Origin: Actinomyces sp. oral taxon 171 str. F0337
Lineage (GTDB): Bacteria > Actinomycetota > Actinomycetes > Actinomycetales > Actinomycetaceae
Assembly: GCF_005696555.1 (NCBI RefSeq)
Contig: NZ_CP040005.1
Span: forward strand, 1,426,001-1,490,000
Length of the DNA stretch: 64,000 nt
Direction: 5' to 3'
The position numbers and the translations under genes were made by a program. The stretch's first letter is position 1, and each line of letters starts with the position of its first letter. A model generated the notes under the pieces. It worked only from the letters and a program-made list of their open reading frames with translations, did no database searches and had not been told where the DNA came from. This document shows positions 15,171 to 26,394 of this stretch, piece after piece.

Positions 15171-15809
15171 TCAGGTGAACAGGCTGCGCAGCGTTCCGAC
15201 GGCGATCGTCCGCTCGTCGTCGTCCGTGACCGTGACCTGGTAGACCACGGTACGGCGGCCGCGGTGCAGGGGGGTGGCGGTGGCCTTCACCCAGCCCTGG
15301 GACACGGAGCGCAGATGGCTGACCGTCAACTCCGCCCCGACCGGGACGGCATCATCGGGCGCCGCTGCGCGCGCTGCCACGGAGGCGGCCGTCTCGATGA
15401 TCGCGGCAGTGGCACCGCCGTGCAGGATCCCGATGACCTGTCGGGCTCCGTCGACAGGCATCCGGACCTCGGTCCGGTTCGCGTCGCGAGTCACCACCTC
15501 CATCCCGAGGGTGTCCATGAGCGTGCCCTCCTCATTGTCCTCCAGCACCGCGTGCAGCGCCGAGGAGGCGGAGACGGCAGAGCCCGCGGGACGCGGATCG
15601 GGGTACGGGCGCCGGGCGGGGTCCGGGAAGGCCACGGCAGCGGCGCTCGCTCCGGAGTAGGAGGCCGCAGTGACGCGGCCCACTGGCCCCAGCGGCCCGA
15701 CGACCGCCGGTGAGCCGGGGGAGTCCGCGGAGACAGGAGAGGCTTGAGAGTCGCAGGACTCTCCTACGCTGACGGGGGAGAGGGGCGAGTCGGACTGTGG
15801 ATGGCTCAT
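15171..15809 (-). CDS. PaaI-like hotdog thioesterase
   Basis: A 212-residue protein. The C-terminal 130 residues form a hotdog fold of the PaaI thioesterase family: MDTLGMEVVTRDANRTEVRMPV, then VIGILHGGATAAIIETAASVAA, where the HGG segment sits in the active-site helix region, and a final VYQVTVTDDDERTIAVG. These enzymes hydrolyse acyl-CoA thioesters. The first 80 residues are Ser/Pro/Ala-rich and unlike the family, so a later start is possible. It is divergent from polA with 17 bp between the start codons, so the two promoters must overlap the ends of these genes. Confidence 0.8.
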   Translation of the reverse strand: MSHPQSDSPLSPVSVGESCDSQASPVSADSPGSPAVVGPLGPVGRVTAASYSGASAAAVAFPDPARRPYPDPRPAGSAVSASSALHAVLEDNEEGTLMDTLGMEVVTRDANRTEVRMPVDGARQVIGILHGGATAAIIETAASVAARAAAPDDAVPVGAELTVSHLRSVSQGWVKATATPLHRGRRTVVYQVTVTDDDERTIAVGTLRSLFT

Positions 15810-15826
15810 GGGCCTAGGCTGGCACG

Positions 15827-18661
15827 GTGAGCACCACCGCGACCAGCCCTGCGACGAGCCCAACACCTCAGTCCCCCTCGGATCCGGTTCCCGAGCGGCT
15901 TCTTCTCATCGACGGACACTCGATGGCCTTCCGCGCCTTCTACGCGCTGCCCGTCGACAACTTCACGACGTCGACCGGGCAGTCCACCAACGCCGTTCAC
16001 GGTTTCGTCTCCATGTTCCTCTCGCTGCTGGACAACGAGCAGCCGACGCACATGGCGGTCGCCTTCGACCTGCCGGGAGGCACCTTCCGTACTGAGGAGT
16101 ACGCGGAGTACAAGGGAACCCGCGATGAGACGCCGCAGCCCTTCCTCGGGCAGGTCGAGCTCATCCAGGAGGTCCTGGAGGCCATGGGCGTCAAAACGCT
16201 CACCGCGCCGGGCTACGAGGCCGACGACATCCTGGCCACCCTGGCGGTCTCGGCCCAGGCCGAGGGCATGGAGGTTCTCATCTGCTCCGGGGACCGCGAC
16301 TCCTTCCAGACGGTCACCGAGCAGTGCACCGTGCTCTACCCGGTCAAGGGCGTCTCAACGCTGCGTCGCATGACGCCTCACGAGGTGGAGGAGCGCTACG
16401 GGGTGACGCCCGAGCGCTATCCCCACCTCGCCGCCCTCGTGGGGGAGACCAGCGACAACCTCCCCGGAGTCCCAGGCGTGGGGCCCAAGACCGCCGCCAA
16501 GTGGCTCAACCTCTACGACGGGCTCGATGGCGTCATCGCTCATGCGGACCAGATCAAGGGCAAGGCCGGACAGTCCCTGCGCGACCACCTCGACGACGTC
16601 GTTCGCAACCGCCGCCTCAACCGTCTGCTCACCGACCTGGATCTCGGAGTCGTTCCCCGCACCGACCTGCGCCTCCCAGGCGCCGACCGCGCCGGCCTGG
16701 CACGCGTGTTCGAGACCCTGGAGTTCCGCACCCTGCACCAGCGGGCGCTGCGCATCCTGAGCTTCACCGACACCTCCGACCACGCCGAGCCGGGTGAGGG
16801 AGAGGGACCCGGTGCTCTGAGCGCGTTGAGTGATCTGGAGATCGTCTCGCTGGGGCACGATCTTGCCGCGGGGCACCTGGCTCACTGGTTGGAGGCCGGC
16901 CCGGCGGCTGATGGGGACCGTTCCCGTCCTCTCGGTGTCGATGTTGTCGGCGTCCTCAGGCCCGTCGAGGGCGATGCGGCGCTCGTCTCGCTGTCCGATG
17001 GCTCCCGGGCGGTCGCCATCGACCTCACCGAGATCCTGCCCGAGGACGAAGCGGTGCTGGCCCGGTTCCTGTCCGACACCGACCGTCCCAAGCTGGTCGC
17101 CGACGCCAAGGGGAGCTGGCACGCACTGAGCGCCCGGGGACTCACGCTCGACGGCGTCATCGCAGATCCCTCGCTGGCCGGCTACCTGTGCCGTCCTGAG
17201 CAGCGCAGCTACGACGTCGAGACCCTCACCCAGCGCTGGCTCGGCATCGATCTGGCCGCTGTCGATGAGAGCGGGGCCCAGGCCAACGACGGCCCCGGTG
17301 AGTCCCAGAGCGCCTTCGATCTCGAGGCCCTCACCTCCGACGCCGTTCCCGCGACCCACATGGCCAGTGCGCGTCGGGCCGCTGTCCTGCTCCCGCTCCA
17401 GGTCGTGCTCGATGAGCAGATGGCGGCTCGCGACGCCGTGGGGCTGTTCACCGACCTGGAGATGCCCGTGGCCGCGACCCTGACCGTCATGGAGGACGCA
17501 GGTATCGCCGTCGACGACGCCGTGCTCGCGGCCCGTGAGACCGAGCTCGACGCCCGCGTGACCCACGCCGCTGAGGGCGCCTACGCCGCCGCCGGGCGAG
17601 AGCTCAACCTCTCCAGCCCCAAGCAGCTCCAGGCCGTCCTGTTCGACGAGCTGAAGATGCCCAAGACCCGCAAGACCAAGACCGGCTACACCACCGACGC
17701 CGATGCCCTGGCCGGCCTGTACGCCAAGACATCCCACCCCTTCCTGGAGCACCTTCTTGAGCACCGCGATGCCATCAAGCTGCGGCAGACGGTTGAGGGA
17801 CTGCGCAAGGCGATCCAGGCCGATGGTCGCATCCACACCACGTTCCAGCAGACCATCGCCGCCACGGGGCGCCTGTCGTCGACCGACCCCAACCTGCAGA
17901 ACATCCCGGCCCGTCACGAGGAGGGGATGCGTATCCGCGAGGCCTTCACCGTCGGTGAGGGCTATGACTGCCTCATGACCGCCGACTACTCCCAGATCGA
18001 GATGCGCATCATGGCGCACCTGTCCGGCGACCAGGCCCTGATCGAGGCCTTCCGCAGCGGGGAGGACCTGCACCGCTATGTCGCCGCCCTGGTCCACGGC
18101 ATCGAGGTCGGGGACGTGACCGCCCAGCAGCGCAGCCACGTCAAGGCCATGAGCTACGGGCTGGCCTACGGTCTATCGACCTTCGGACTGGCTCGTCAGC
18201 TCGGTATCGACAACGCTGAGGCGGCGGACCTGAGGAACGCCTACTTCGCCAGGTTCGGAAAGGTTCACGACTACCTGGAGTCCGTGGTGGAGCAGGCACG
18301 CCGCGACGGATACACCGAGACGATGTTCGGGCGCCGCCGCTACCTGCCCGACCTGACCAGCGACAACCGGCAGCGCCGTGAGATGGCTGAGCGGGCCGCT
18401 CTCAACGCCCCCATCCAGGGCAGTGCCGCCGACATCGTCAAGAAGGCCATGATCGACGTCGACGGCGCGCTGACCGAGCAGGGACTGAGCAGCCGCATCC
18501 TCCTGCAGATCCACGACGAGCTCCTCATCGAGGTCGCACCCGGAGAGGCCGCGGCGGTCGAGAGCCTCCTCAAGGAGCAGATGGGAGGGGCGGCCGAGCT
18601 CTCAGTTCCGCTGGACGTCGCTGTCGGACGAGGACAGACCTGGCGTGAGGCCGCCCACTAA
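15827..18661 (+). CDS. polA: DNA polymerase I
   Basis: A 944-residue family A polymerase for Okazaki-fragment processing and repair synthesis. The N-terminal 5'-3' exonuclease begins with LLLIDGHSMAFRAFYAL (about 23-39) and includes LICSGDRDSFQ and the helix-hairpin-helix DNLPGVPGVGPKTAAKWL. The middle domain lacks the 3'-5' exonuclease acidic motifs, as in other actinobacteria. The polymerase domain has motif A DYSQIEMRI (about 720), motif B-like RSHVKAMSYGLAYGLSTFG, and motif C QIHDELLIE (about 894). The start is GTG at 15827. The gene sits next to rpsA, a common actinobacterial arrangement. Confidence 0.97.
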   Translation: MSTTATSPATSPTPQSPSDPVPERLLLIDGHSMAFRAFYALPVDNFTTSTGQSTNAVHGFVSMFLSLLDNEQPTHMAVAFDLPGGTFRTEEYAEYKGTRDETPQPFLGQVELIQEVLEAMGVKTLTAPGYEADDILATLAVSAQAEGMEVLICSGDRDSFQTVTEQCTVLYPVKGVSTLRRMTPHEVEERYGVTPERYPHLAALVGETSDNLPGVPGVGPKTAAKWLNLYDGLDGVIAHADQIKGKAGQSLRDHLDDVVRNRRLNRLLTDLDLGVVPRTDLRLPGADRAGLARVFETLEFRTLHQRALRILSFTDTSDHAEPGEGEGPGALSALSDLEIVSLGHDLAAGHLAHWLEAGPAADGDRSRPLGVDVVGVLRPVEGDAALVSLSDGSRAVAIDLTEILPEDEAVLARFLSDTDRPKLVADAKGSWHALSARGLTLDGVIADPSLAGYLCRPEQRSYDVETLTQRWLGIDLAAVDESGAQANDGPGESQSAFDLEALTSDAVPATHMASARRAAVLLPLQVVLDEQMAARDAVGLFTDLEMPVAATLTVMEDAGIAVDDAVLAARETELDARVTHAAEGAYAAAGRELNLSSPKQLQAVLFDELKMPKTRKTKTGYTTDADALAGLYAKTSHPFLEHLLEHRDAIKLRQTVEGLRKAIQADGRIHTTFQQTIAATGRLSSTDPNLQNIPARHEEGMRIREAFTVGEGYDCLMTADYSQIEMRIMAHLSGDQALIEAFRSGEDLHRYVAALVHGIEVGDVTAQQRSHVKAMSYGLAYGLSTFGLARQLGIDNAEAADLRNAYFARFGKVHDYLESVVEQARRDGYTETMFGRRRYLPDLTSDNRQRREMAERAALNAPIQGSAADIVKKAMIDVDGALTEQGLSSRILLQIHDELLIEVAPGEAAAVESLLKEQMGGAAELSVPLDVAVGRGQTWREAAH

Positions 18662-18972
18662 AGGAACCCTCCAGGCTCCTCGATCATCACCCAAAAAAAC
18701 CGTTGATATGTAAATGAGATCGATGCGTCATCCTCTCGACACCTAGTTGTCAGATGACGTGAGCGATTGCACGCATGTACGGGATAATGCTTGAGCATTG
18801 TCTAGTTACGGATTCGTCACGCACTGCTAAGGTTCACTCGTGCGCTCCTGGGCGTCTCCTATGAGAGTAATCCAACCAGGATGATGAATTGGTCCGGGCC
18901 GATTCACCTCACTGGGGAGCGTGCGGTCCCTATCAACCCGATCCAACTATCCGCATTCGGAGCATCCACTCA
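18662..18972. promoter_or_regulatory. Leader and promoter region of rpsA
   Basis: A 310-bp gap, distinctly AT-richer than the genes on either side. It contains GATAAT near 18783, which resembles a -10 box, but no well-spaced -35 box is evident. An 84-base in-frame extension upstream of the rpsA ATG (from 18889) does not look like coding sequence. The stretch probably holds the rpsA promoter and a long leader. Confidence 0.4.
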
Positions 18973-20427
18973 ATGACAACCACTACGCCCAGCCCCGCCC
19001 CGGTCGCCGTCAACGACATCGGTTCGACCGAGGAGATCCTCGCCGCCGTTGACGAGACCATCAAGTACTTCGATGACGGCGACATCGTCGAGGGCACTGT
19101 CGTCAAGGTCGACCGTGATGAGGTCCTCCTCGACATCGGCTACAAGACCGAAGGCGTCATCCTCGCTCGCGAGCTGTCCATCAAGCACGACGTCGACCCT
19201 GATGAGATCGTCTCCGTCGGTGATGAGATTGAGGCCCTCGTCCTGCAGAAGGAGGACAAGGAGGGGCGCCTGCTCCTGAGCAAGAAGCGCGCGCAGTACG
19301 AGCGCGCCTGGGGCACCATCGAGCGCATCAAGGAGGAGGACGGCGTCGTTACCGGCTCCGTCATCGAGGTCGTCAAGGGCGGTCTCATCCTGGACATCGG
19401 TCTGCGTGGATTCCTCCCCGCCTCCCTGGTGGAGATGCGTCGTGTTCGCGACCTCCAGCCCTACGTGGGCCGCGAGCTCGAGGCGAAGATCATTGAGCTG
19501 GACAAGAACCGCAACAACGTGGTCCTCTCCCGTCGCGCCTGGCTCGAGCAGACCCAGTCCGAGGTCCGCACCAACTTCCTGCAGACCCTGCAGAAGGGGC
19601 AGGTTCGCTCCGGTGTCGTGTCCTCCATCGTCAACTTCGGTGCCTTCGTGGACCTGGGTGGCGTTGACGGTCTGGTCCACGTCTCCGAGCTGTCCTGGAA
19701 GCACATCGACCACCCCTCCGAGGTCGTCGAGGTCGGCAACGAGGTCACGGTCGAGGTCCTGGACGTCGACTTCGACCGCGAGCGCGTCTCCCTGTCGCTC
19801 AAGGCGACCCAGGAGGACCCGTGGCAGGCCTTCGCTCGGACCCACGCCATCGGCCAGGTCGTTCCCGGCAAGGTCACCAAGCTGGTTCCCTTCGGTGCCT
19901 TCGTTCGTGTCGAGGACGGCATTGAGGGCCTGGTCCACATCTCCGAGCTGGCGCAGCGTCACGTTGAGGTGCCCGAGCAGGTGGCCAAGGTCGGCGACGA
20001 GGTCTTCGTCAAGGTCATCGACATCGACCTGGAGCGTCGTCGCATCTCCCTGTCGCTGAAGCAGGCCAACGAGGGCGTCGACCCCACGTCGGAGGACTTC
20101 GACCCAAGCCTCTACGGAATGGCGGCCGAGTACGACGAGCAGGGCAACTACAAGTACCCCGAGGGCTTCGACCCGGAGACCAACGAGTGGCTCGAGGGCT
20201 ACGACGCCCAGCGCGAGGCCTGGGAGGCCGAGTACGCGGCTGCCCACGCCCGCTGGGAGGCTCACAAGGCCCAGGTCGCCAAGGCTCTGGAGGAGGAGCA
20301 GGAGTCCGGTGCCCCGGCGGCCCCCGCGGGCGGCACCTCCTACTCCTCGGCTCCGTCGGAGGCCTCCGGCACTCTGGCCTCCGATGAGGCCCTGGCCGCT
20401 CTGCGCGAGAAGCTCACTGGTAACTGA
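18973..20427 (+). CDS. rpsA: 30S ribosomal protein S1
   Basis: A 484-residue S1 protein with four OB-fold S1 domains: about 36-104 (GDIVEGTVVKVDRDEVLLDIG), 122-190 (GSVIEVVKGGLILDIG), 205-275 (VVSSIVNFGAFVDLGGVDGLVHVSELSW) and 292-362 (KVTKLVPFGAFVRVEDGIEGLVHISEL). The remaining C-terminus is acidic and Ala/Gly-rich. Actinobacterial S1 has four rather than six domains, so the length is normal. It binds mRNA near the 30S platform. ATG at 18973 is chosen; the GTG at 18889 would add a tail unlike the family. A strong hairpin terminator follows. Confidence 0.97.
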   Translation: MTTTTPSPAPVAVNDIGSTEEILAAVDETIKYFDDGDIVEGTVVKVDRDEVLLDIGYKTEGVILARELSIKHDVDPDEIVSVGDEIEALVLQKEDKEGRLLLSKKRAQYERAWGTIERIKEEDGVVTGSVIEVVKGGLILDIGLRGFLPASLVEMRRVRDLQPYVGRELEAKIIELDKNRNNVVLSRRAWLEQTQSEVRTNFLQTLQKGQVRSGVVSSIVNFGAFVDLGGVDGLVHVSELSWKHIDHPSEVVEVGNEVTVEVLDVDFDRERVSLSLKATQEDPWQAFARTHAIGQVVPGKVTKLVPFGAFVRVEDGIEGLVHISELAQRHVEVPEQVAKVGDEVFVKVIDIDLERRRISLSLKQANEGVDPTSEDFDPSLYGMAAEYDEQGNYKYPEGFDPETNEWLEGYDAQREAWEAEYAAAHARWEAHKAQVAKALEEEQESGAPAAPAGGTSYSSAPSEASGTLASDEALAALREKLTGN

Positions 20428-20467
20428 GCATCCGCACTTTTCACTGATCAGGACTGATCTCTGACAT

Positions 20468-20512
20468 CATCTGAGGGTCTCTGTCTGTTCCGCAGGCAGA
20501 GACCCTCAGATG
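20468..20512 (+). terminator. Terminator after rpsA
   Basis: CATCTGAGGGTCTCTG at 20468-20483 pairs perfectly with its complement at 20497-20512, a 16-bp stem with a 13-base loop. It begins about 40 bases after the rpsA stop. No T-run follows, as is usual in high-GC actinobacteria. Confidence 0.8.
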
Positions 20513-20627
20513 TCGGTGTCTTCTCCCCATCGCCCGGGCGCTTTGCCCGTGGGAGGCTCTGGGGTGGAGCTGGTGCTCCCTCTTCCTTGGAAGTAGGAAC
20601 CTGTACGTGACGACCGTTGGAGACGAT

Positions 20628-22373
20628 ATGAGCTATTGGGGCGACATTGCCCGTGCTCTGCATGATGTCGACCCCGTCTGCCCCAGTCGTGTCGCTGCAG
20701 CGGCCTTGTGGGAGGCGATTGCCACTGACGACGTCGAAAAAGCGGCTCCGGGGGATGCGCCCGACCAGGTGGTGCAGGCGGTCTGCGCCGTCGACCGGGC
20801 CTGGCTGGTTCAGCTGGGCCAGGACCCGGGCACCCGCAAGGAGAGCCTCGACCAGGCGATCGCCTTCTGCCAGAGGCTCCGGACAGCTCACAGCTGCTCG
20901 ACGCTCCCACTGCGCTACGCCCAGGTGGAGCTCTCAGCCGTCCTCGGCCTCAGGAACGAGGCCCTCGAACGGCTTCGAGAGGCCAGACTCTTCTCCTTCG
21001 GCAAGACTGACACCGGCGCGGTCCTGGCCACCGCTCGCATGCATGACGACTACTCCGGTGTCATCAGCACTGCGACGGCAACGCCGAACCGTGCGGAGGC
21101 CGATCCCGTGGAGACCGCGCGGGGGCTGGGTGCGGTGCTGGTTCCCTACCTGGCCCACCAACGGCTCGTCGAGGCTGAGGACGCCTTCGCCTCCTTGAGC
21201 CGGCTCCGCCTTCCGGACGTCGTGTCACTCCAGTCCCTGGGGGACAGGTTCGAGTACCTGGGACTGTCCTCCCAGTGGCAACGGGCCATCGCGCTCCTGC
21301 GCCACAGCCCTATGACGGCTGTGTCCGAGGCCTCGGCCTGGAGCCTGATGAACACCGCTGTCGGATTGGCTCTCGTCATGAGGGAGGCCAACCGGGCCGA
21401 CTACGGCAACCATGCCCTGGGCGCCTCACTGAGCTGGACAACGCCCTGGGGGAATCTGGAGCTCACGGCCTGGGATACCGTCGTGCACGCCTATGACGTC
21501 ATGACTGGCTTCGTGCGCGGTATCGCCCAACGCTTCGACGCCCGCAACGGCAACAACGGCGTGTCGTACCGGGTGGAGATGAGGATGGCCGCTGAGGCCT
21601 CCGGACTCGCCAGCCGGTCCTACGGGACGGTGACGAGCGCTGTGCCGGCTGATCGCACCCGGCTGCGTAACCAGGGCGCCCTGCTCAAGGAGGTCCGTGA
21701 GCTGCTGACGCTGTCTCGTGGCTACGGCATGGAGTCGGTGCGCCAGCGCGCCATGTCGACCGCGGAGACGGTCAGCGCCTCGCTGTCCGAGGTGGTGGAT
21801 GACTCGGCCTTGGAGCTGGTCGTTGACCTCCGCCTGGCCTTCGGCCGGCTCCTGGCGGCGCTGGGCGCCAACGAGCGGGCACAGAAGGAGCACCTCGACA
21901 CGGCGGAGCTGAGTCTGAGCCAGGGATGGACGGAAACCGCCTGCGCCGCACTCGCCCTGGCCTCACACGCCGCTCAGGCCCGGGGAGACCGTGCCGCCAG
22001 TGGCCGGGCATGGCGCCAGTGCCGAGAGTCGATGGAATCCTGGCCGATGAACCGGCCGGGAGAGCGCTGCGGGATACTCGTCGACGCCGTCGGCGACCCT
22101 CTGGTCGCGGTGCAGGTTCTCTCCGCACTGGCGGAGGTCCTGGTTGAAGGGGTGGAGGAGGACCACTCCCGCGCGTCGATCGTCCGCGAGATCATCTCGC
22201 GGGCGTCGGATCAGGCCTCGCGGTGCGTGAGTTCCCCGCAGAACGCGGTGAAGTCCCTGGCCCGGGTCGAGGAGCGCATCGCGCCCTACGGGCGGGGCCG
22301 GGGAGGAAGAAGACGACCCGGATCGACCGCGACGATCATGAGTGATGGTCAGGCGGCCTCGGGGGGCAGCTGA
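20628..22373 (+). CDS. Helical repeat protein of unknown function
   Basis: A 581-residue protein I do not recognise by name. It is predicted almost entirely helical, Ala/Leu/Arg-rich, without signal peptide or membrane segment. Recurring helix pairs such as LRYAQVELSAVLGLRNEALERLREARLF and LALASHAAQARGDRAASGRAWRQCRE suggest TPR-like repeats, so a scaffold or regulatory role is likely. Its position between rpsA and coaE gives no functional clue. ATG at 20628 has GGAG 5 bases upstream; GTG at 20607 is the alternative start and would add seven residues. Confidence 0.7.
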   Translation: MSYWGDIARALHDVDPVCPSRVAAAALWEAIATDDVEKAAPGDAPDQVVQAVCAVDRAWLVQLGQDPGTRKESLDQAIAFCQRLRTAHSCSTLPLRYAQVELSAVLGLRNEALERLREARLFSFGKTDTGAVLATARMHDDYSGVISTATATPNRAEADPVETARGLGAVLVPYLAHQRLVEAEDAFASLSRLRLPDVVSLQSLGDRFEYLGLSSQWQRAIALLRHSPMTAVSEASAWSLMNTAVGLALVMREANRADYGNHALGASLSWTTPWGNLELTAWDTVVHAYDVMTGFVRGIAQRFDARNGNNGVSYRVEMRMAAEASGLASRSYGTVTSAVPADRTRLRNQGALLKEVRELLTLSRGYGMESVRQRAMSTAETVSASLSEVVDDSALELVVDLRLAFGRLLAALGANERAQKEHLDTAELSLSQGWTETACAALALASHAAQARGDRAASGRAWRQCRESMESWPMNRPGERCGILVDAVGDPLVAVQVLSALAEVLVEGVEEDHSRASIVREIISRASDQASRCVSSPQNAVKSLARVEERIAPYGRGRGGRRRPGSTATIMSDGQAASGGS

Positions 22374-22463
22374 CAGGGCGAGGCCGCGTGCCCCGTATCA
22401 ACGGTGTCTCCAGTATCGCCGGCGCGCTGGCCCGGCTCGGGCCGGTCACGGCATGATGGGGTC

Positions 22464-23114
22464 ATGCACTATACACCTGCACCCCGTGCCACTCGCCGTC
22501 CGACGGATCGAGCCCTGCGCGTGGGGCTCACCGGCGGCATCGGCGCGGGTAAGTCAACGGTGGCCGCGCTGCTCGAGGAGCGCGGCGCGGTCGTGACCAG
22601 TGCTGACGAGGTCGCTCGCGACGTCGTCAGCCCGGGCAGTGACGGTCTTGCGGCAGTGGTGGCCGAGTTCGGGGATGGGATCCTGGCACCGGACGGCTCC
22701 CTGGACCGCAGTGCTCTGGGGCGGCTGGTCTTCTCCGACGACCTGCGCCGCGCGCGTCTGGAGGAGATCCTCCTGCCCCTCATCGCAGCCGAGGCGTGGG
22801 CTCGGATGGACACGGTTCCGGCCGGGCAGGTAGTGGTCTACGACGTTCCTCTCCTTGTTGAGGGGCAGATGCAGGACATGTTCGATCTCGTCATCGTCGT
22901 CGAGGCGGATCTTGAGCTGCGTCTGGAGCGGCTCTCCGAGCGGGGGATGAATCGCGACGAGGCACTGGCTCGCATCGCGGTACAGGCCACCGACGAGGAG
23001 CGCCGAGGTGTCGCCGACGTCATCGTGTCCAACTCCGGGGCGATAGAGGACCTGAGCGCGGAGGTCGACAGGCTCTGGAGCACCCGGATCTTGGAGCCCG
23101 GAACCATCGCCTGA
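22464..23114 (+). CDS. coaE: Dephospho-CoA kinase
   Basis: A 216-residue P-loop kinase that phosphorylates the ribose 3'-OH of dephospho-CoA, the last step of coenzyme A synthesis. The P-loop is GLTGGIGAGKST at 21-32; TSADEVARDVVSPG follows; VVYDVPLLVE matches the CoaE signature containing PLL. The length fits the stand-alone bacterial enzyme rather than the longer form fused to a GrpB-like domain seen in mycobacteria. ATG at 22464 is preferred to an upstream GTG that would read low-complexity sequence. The gene directly follows the helical repeat gene. Confidence 0.93.
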   Translation: MHYTPAPRATRRPTDRALRVGLTGGIGAGKSTVAALLEERGAVVTSADEVARDVVSPGSDGLAAVVAEFGDGILAPDGSLDRSALGRLVFSDDLRRARLEEILLPLIAAEAWARMDTVPAGQVVVYDVPLLVEGQMQDMFDLVIVVEADLELRLERLSERGMNRDEALARIAVQATDEERRGVADVIVSNSGAIEDLSAEVDRLWSTRILEPGTIA

Positions 23115-23176
23115 CACCGGGGGAGACCTTCCCATCGGTGGATGCCGCGCCCATTCCTACAGTGGGGTGAGGAGCC

Positions 23177-23664
23177 ATGGCGCCCCGGACGCAGGCGGAT
23201 GGTGGCGTCACGTGGCACATGACGGCGTCTCCCGACGGGGACCTCACCGGCGCCTCGGGGCGGAACTACCCGTCACTGTTTTGGGAGGGGGAGGAGCCCA
23301 CCACCTTCGCTCAGGACAAGGGCTTCGTCGTCGAGGCGGAAGCAGCCGCTTCGTTCCTCGAGACAAGCTCGCCGTCCTGGGGCTGAGTGAGCGCGAGGCG
23401 ACTGAGTTCATCACCTTCTGGGGACCGCGGATCGCTGAGCGGGGCAGGGCACTGGTCACCTTCGCCACCGATGAGTACGCTCGCAAGGCCGTCTACCGCT
23501 TCACAACCCCTTCCTCCGGCGCAGAGATCGTCCCGGAGGCATTCATCCGGGTCTACATCGTCGTCGGGGATGTACCGCAAGTATCGGTTCCTGAGCAGAA
23601 GCTTGTGCCTGCACCCGTACGGACCGGATTCACCGCCGTCGAGTGGGGCGGAACCGAGCGGTAG
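23177..23664 (+). pseudogene. Frameshifted conserved hypothetical protein
   Basis: Two overlapping frames together give one protein. The first (23177 to about 23363) reads MAPRTQADGGVTWHM..., including SGRNYPSLFWEGEE and EAEAAASFLE. The second continues in another frame from about 23362 with DKLAVLGLSEREATEFITFWGP through VRTGFTAVEWGG to the stop at 23664. Joining them at 23357-23364 (loss of two bases or gain of one) restores a continuous chain of about 160 residues with the YPSLFWEG ... LGLSEREATEFI ... GFTAVEWGG layout, which I recall from small conserved proteins of Gram-positive bacteria. The function is unknown. A sequencing error cannot be excluded. Confidence 0.75.
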
Positions 23665-23679
23665 AGCCGGCAAGTGGAC

Positions 23680-23763
23680 TCAGCAGCTGCTGCGTCGAGA
23701 GGTCGTGCGGGTCGGGCCGAGGACACCGATGATGGTTGCTGAGACAGCAACGATGAAGGCCAT
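23680..23763 (-). CDS. Possible very small membrane peptide
   Basis: A 27-codon frame (MAFIVAVSATIIGVLGP followed by a basic Ser/Thr/Arg tail ending in Cys) with AAGGAG five bases upstream of its ATG at 23763, an unusually good ribosome site. The first 16 residues could be one membrane helix. It converges on the frameshifted gene. It may be a real small membrane protein or chance. Confidence 0.35.
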   Translation of the reverse strand: MAFIVAVSATIIGVLGPTRTTSRRSSC

Positions 23764-24005
23764 GAGGACTCCTTGAGTCAGGGCGGAGGGTGCGGCTGAC
23801 AGGAGCTGCGTCCCACCGTGAACGCGGGGGCAGGACGTAGCGATGTCCTGCGGGCACCACGGTAGTGGGCGAACTTGCTGGAATGGTCCCTAACCGGCCA
23901 CAAAGGCGCCTCAGTGTGGTGACGGTACGGTCCCAGCGATGTGACGCGAGCCGAGCCTCCACCGGTGATCTCAAGGATGTCGGCCGGACCGCGTAGCCTG
24001 AGGGC
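23764..24005. other. Intergenic region upstream of uvrB
   Basis: About 240 bp with no credible gene. It should hold the uvrB promoter. I searched for a LexA-type SOS box and did not find a convincing match. Confidence 0.3.
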
Positions 24006-26102
<2,097 letters not shown>

Positions 26103-26394
26103 GAGAGCGCGACCGGCATGATTCGTTCTGTTACTTCATGGCGTTAGTCCCAGAAGTGAAGAAGCGGCGTTCAGGATTCTCTAGGGTGTCTGGCTAGTAT
26201 TCACCATATTGTGTGGCTTGCTGGAGCCAATCTGAGCGATTATGCATCGCGTTATACGCGCCGAAGAATTTCTACTGACATGACGTGATCCTTGTTCACT
26301 CTCATAATGTGCCGTATGGTAAATATGTGTTGTGCCAATGTGATTGCGAGGGGGCGTGAGTTGCTATGGCTGAGAGGACGTCGGGGCCGTTGAT
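26103..26394 (+). promoter_or_regulatory. AT-rich promoter region of the arginine deiminase genes
   Basis: This 292-bp gap is the most AT-rich stretch of the chromosomal part. TTGTTC at 26292-26297 and TATGGT at 26315-26320 are separated by 17 bases, a plausible -35/-10 pair about 75 bases upstream of arcD. Regulation by arginine or oxygen would be expected, but I cannot identify an ArgR or FNR site with confidence. Confidence 0.45.

Noticed and set aside
16355..18139. A 594-codon minus-strand frame opposite polA
   Set aside because: Shadow of polA in a high-GC genome with repetitive Gly/Val/Leu composition.
26366..26394. An ATG upstream of arcD as alternative start
   Set aside because: It is in a different frame from the antiporter; the GTG at 26395 gives the expected N-terminus.
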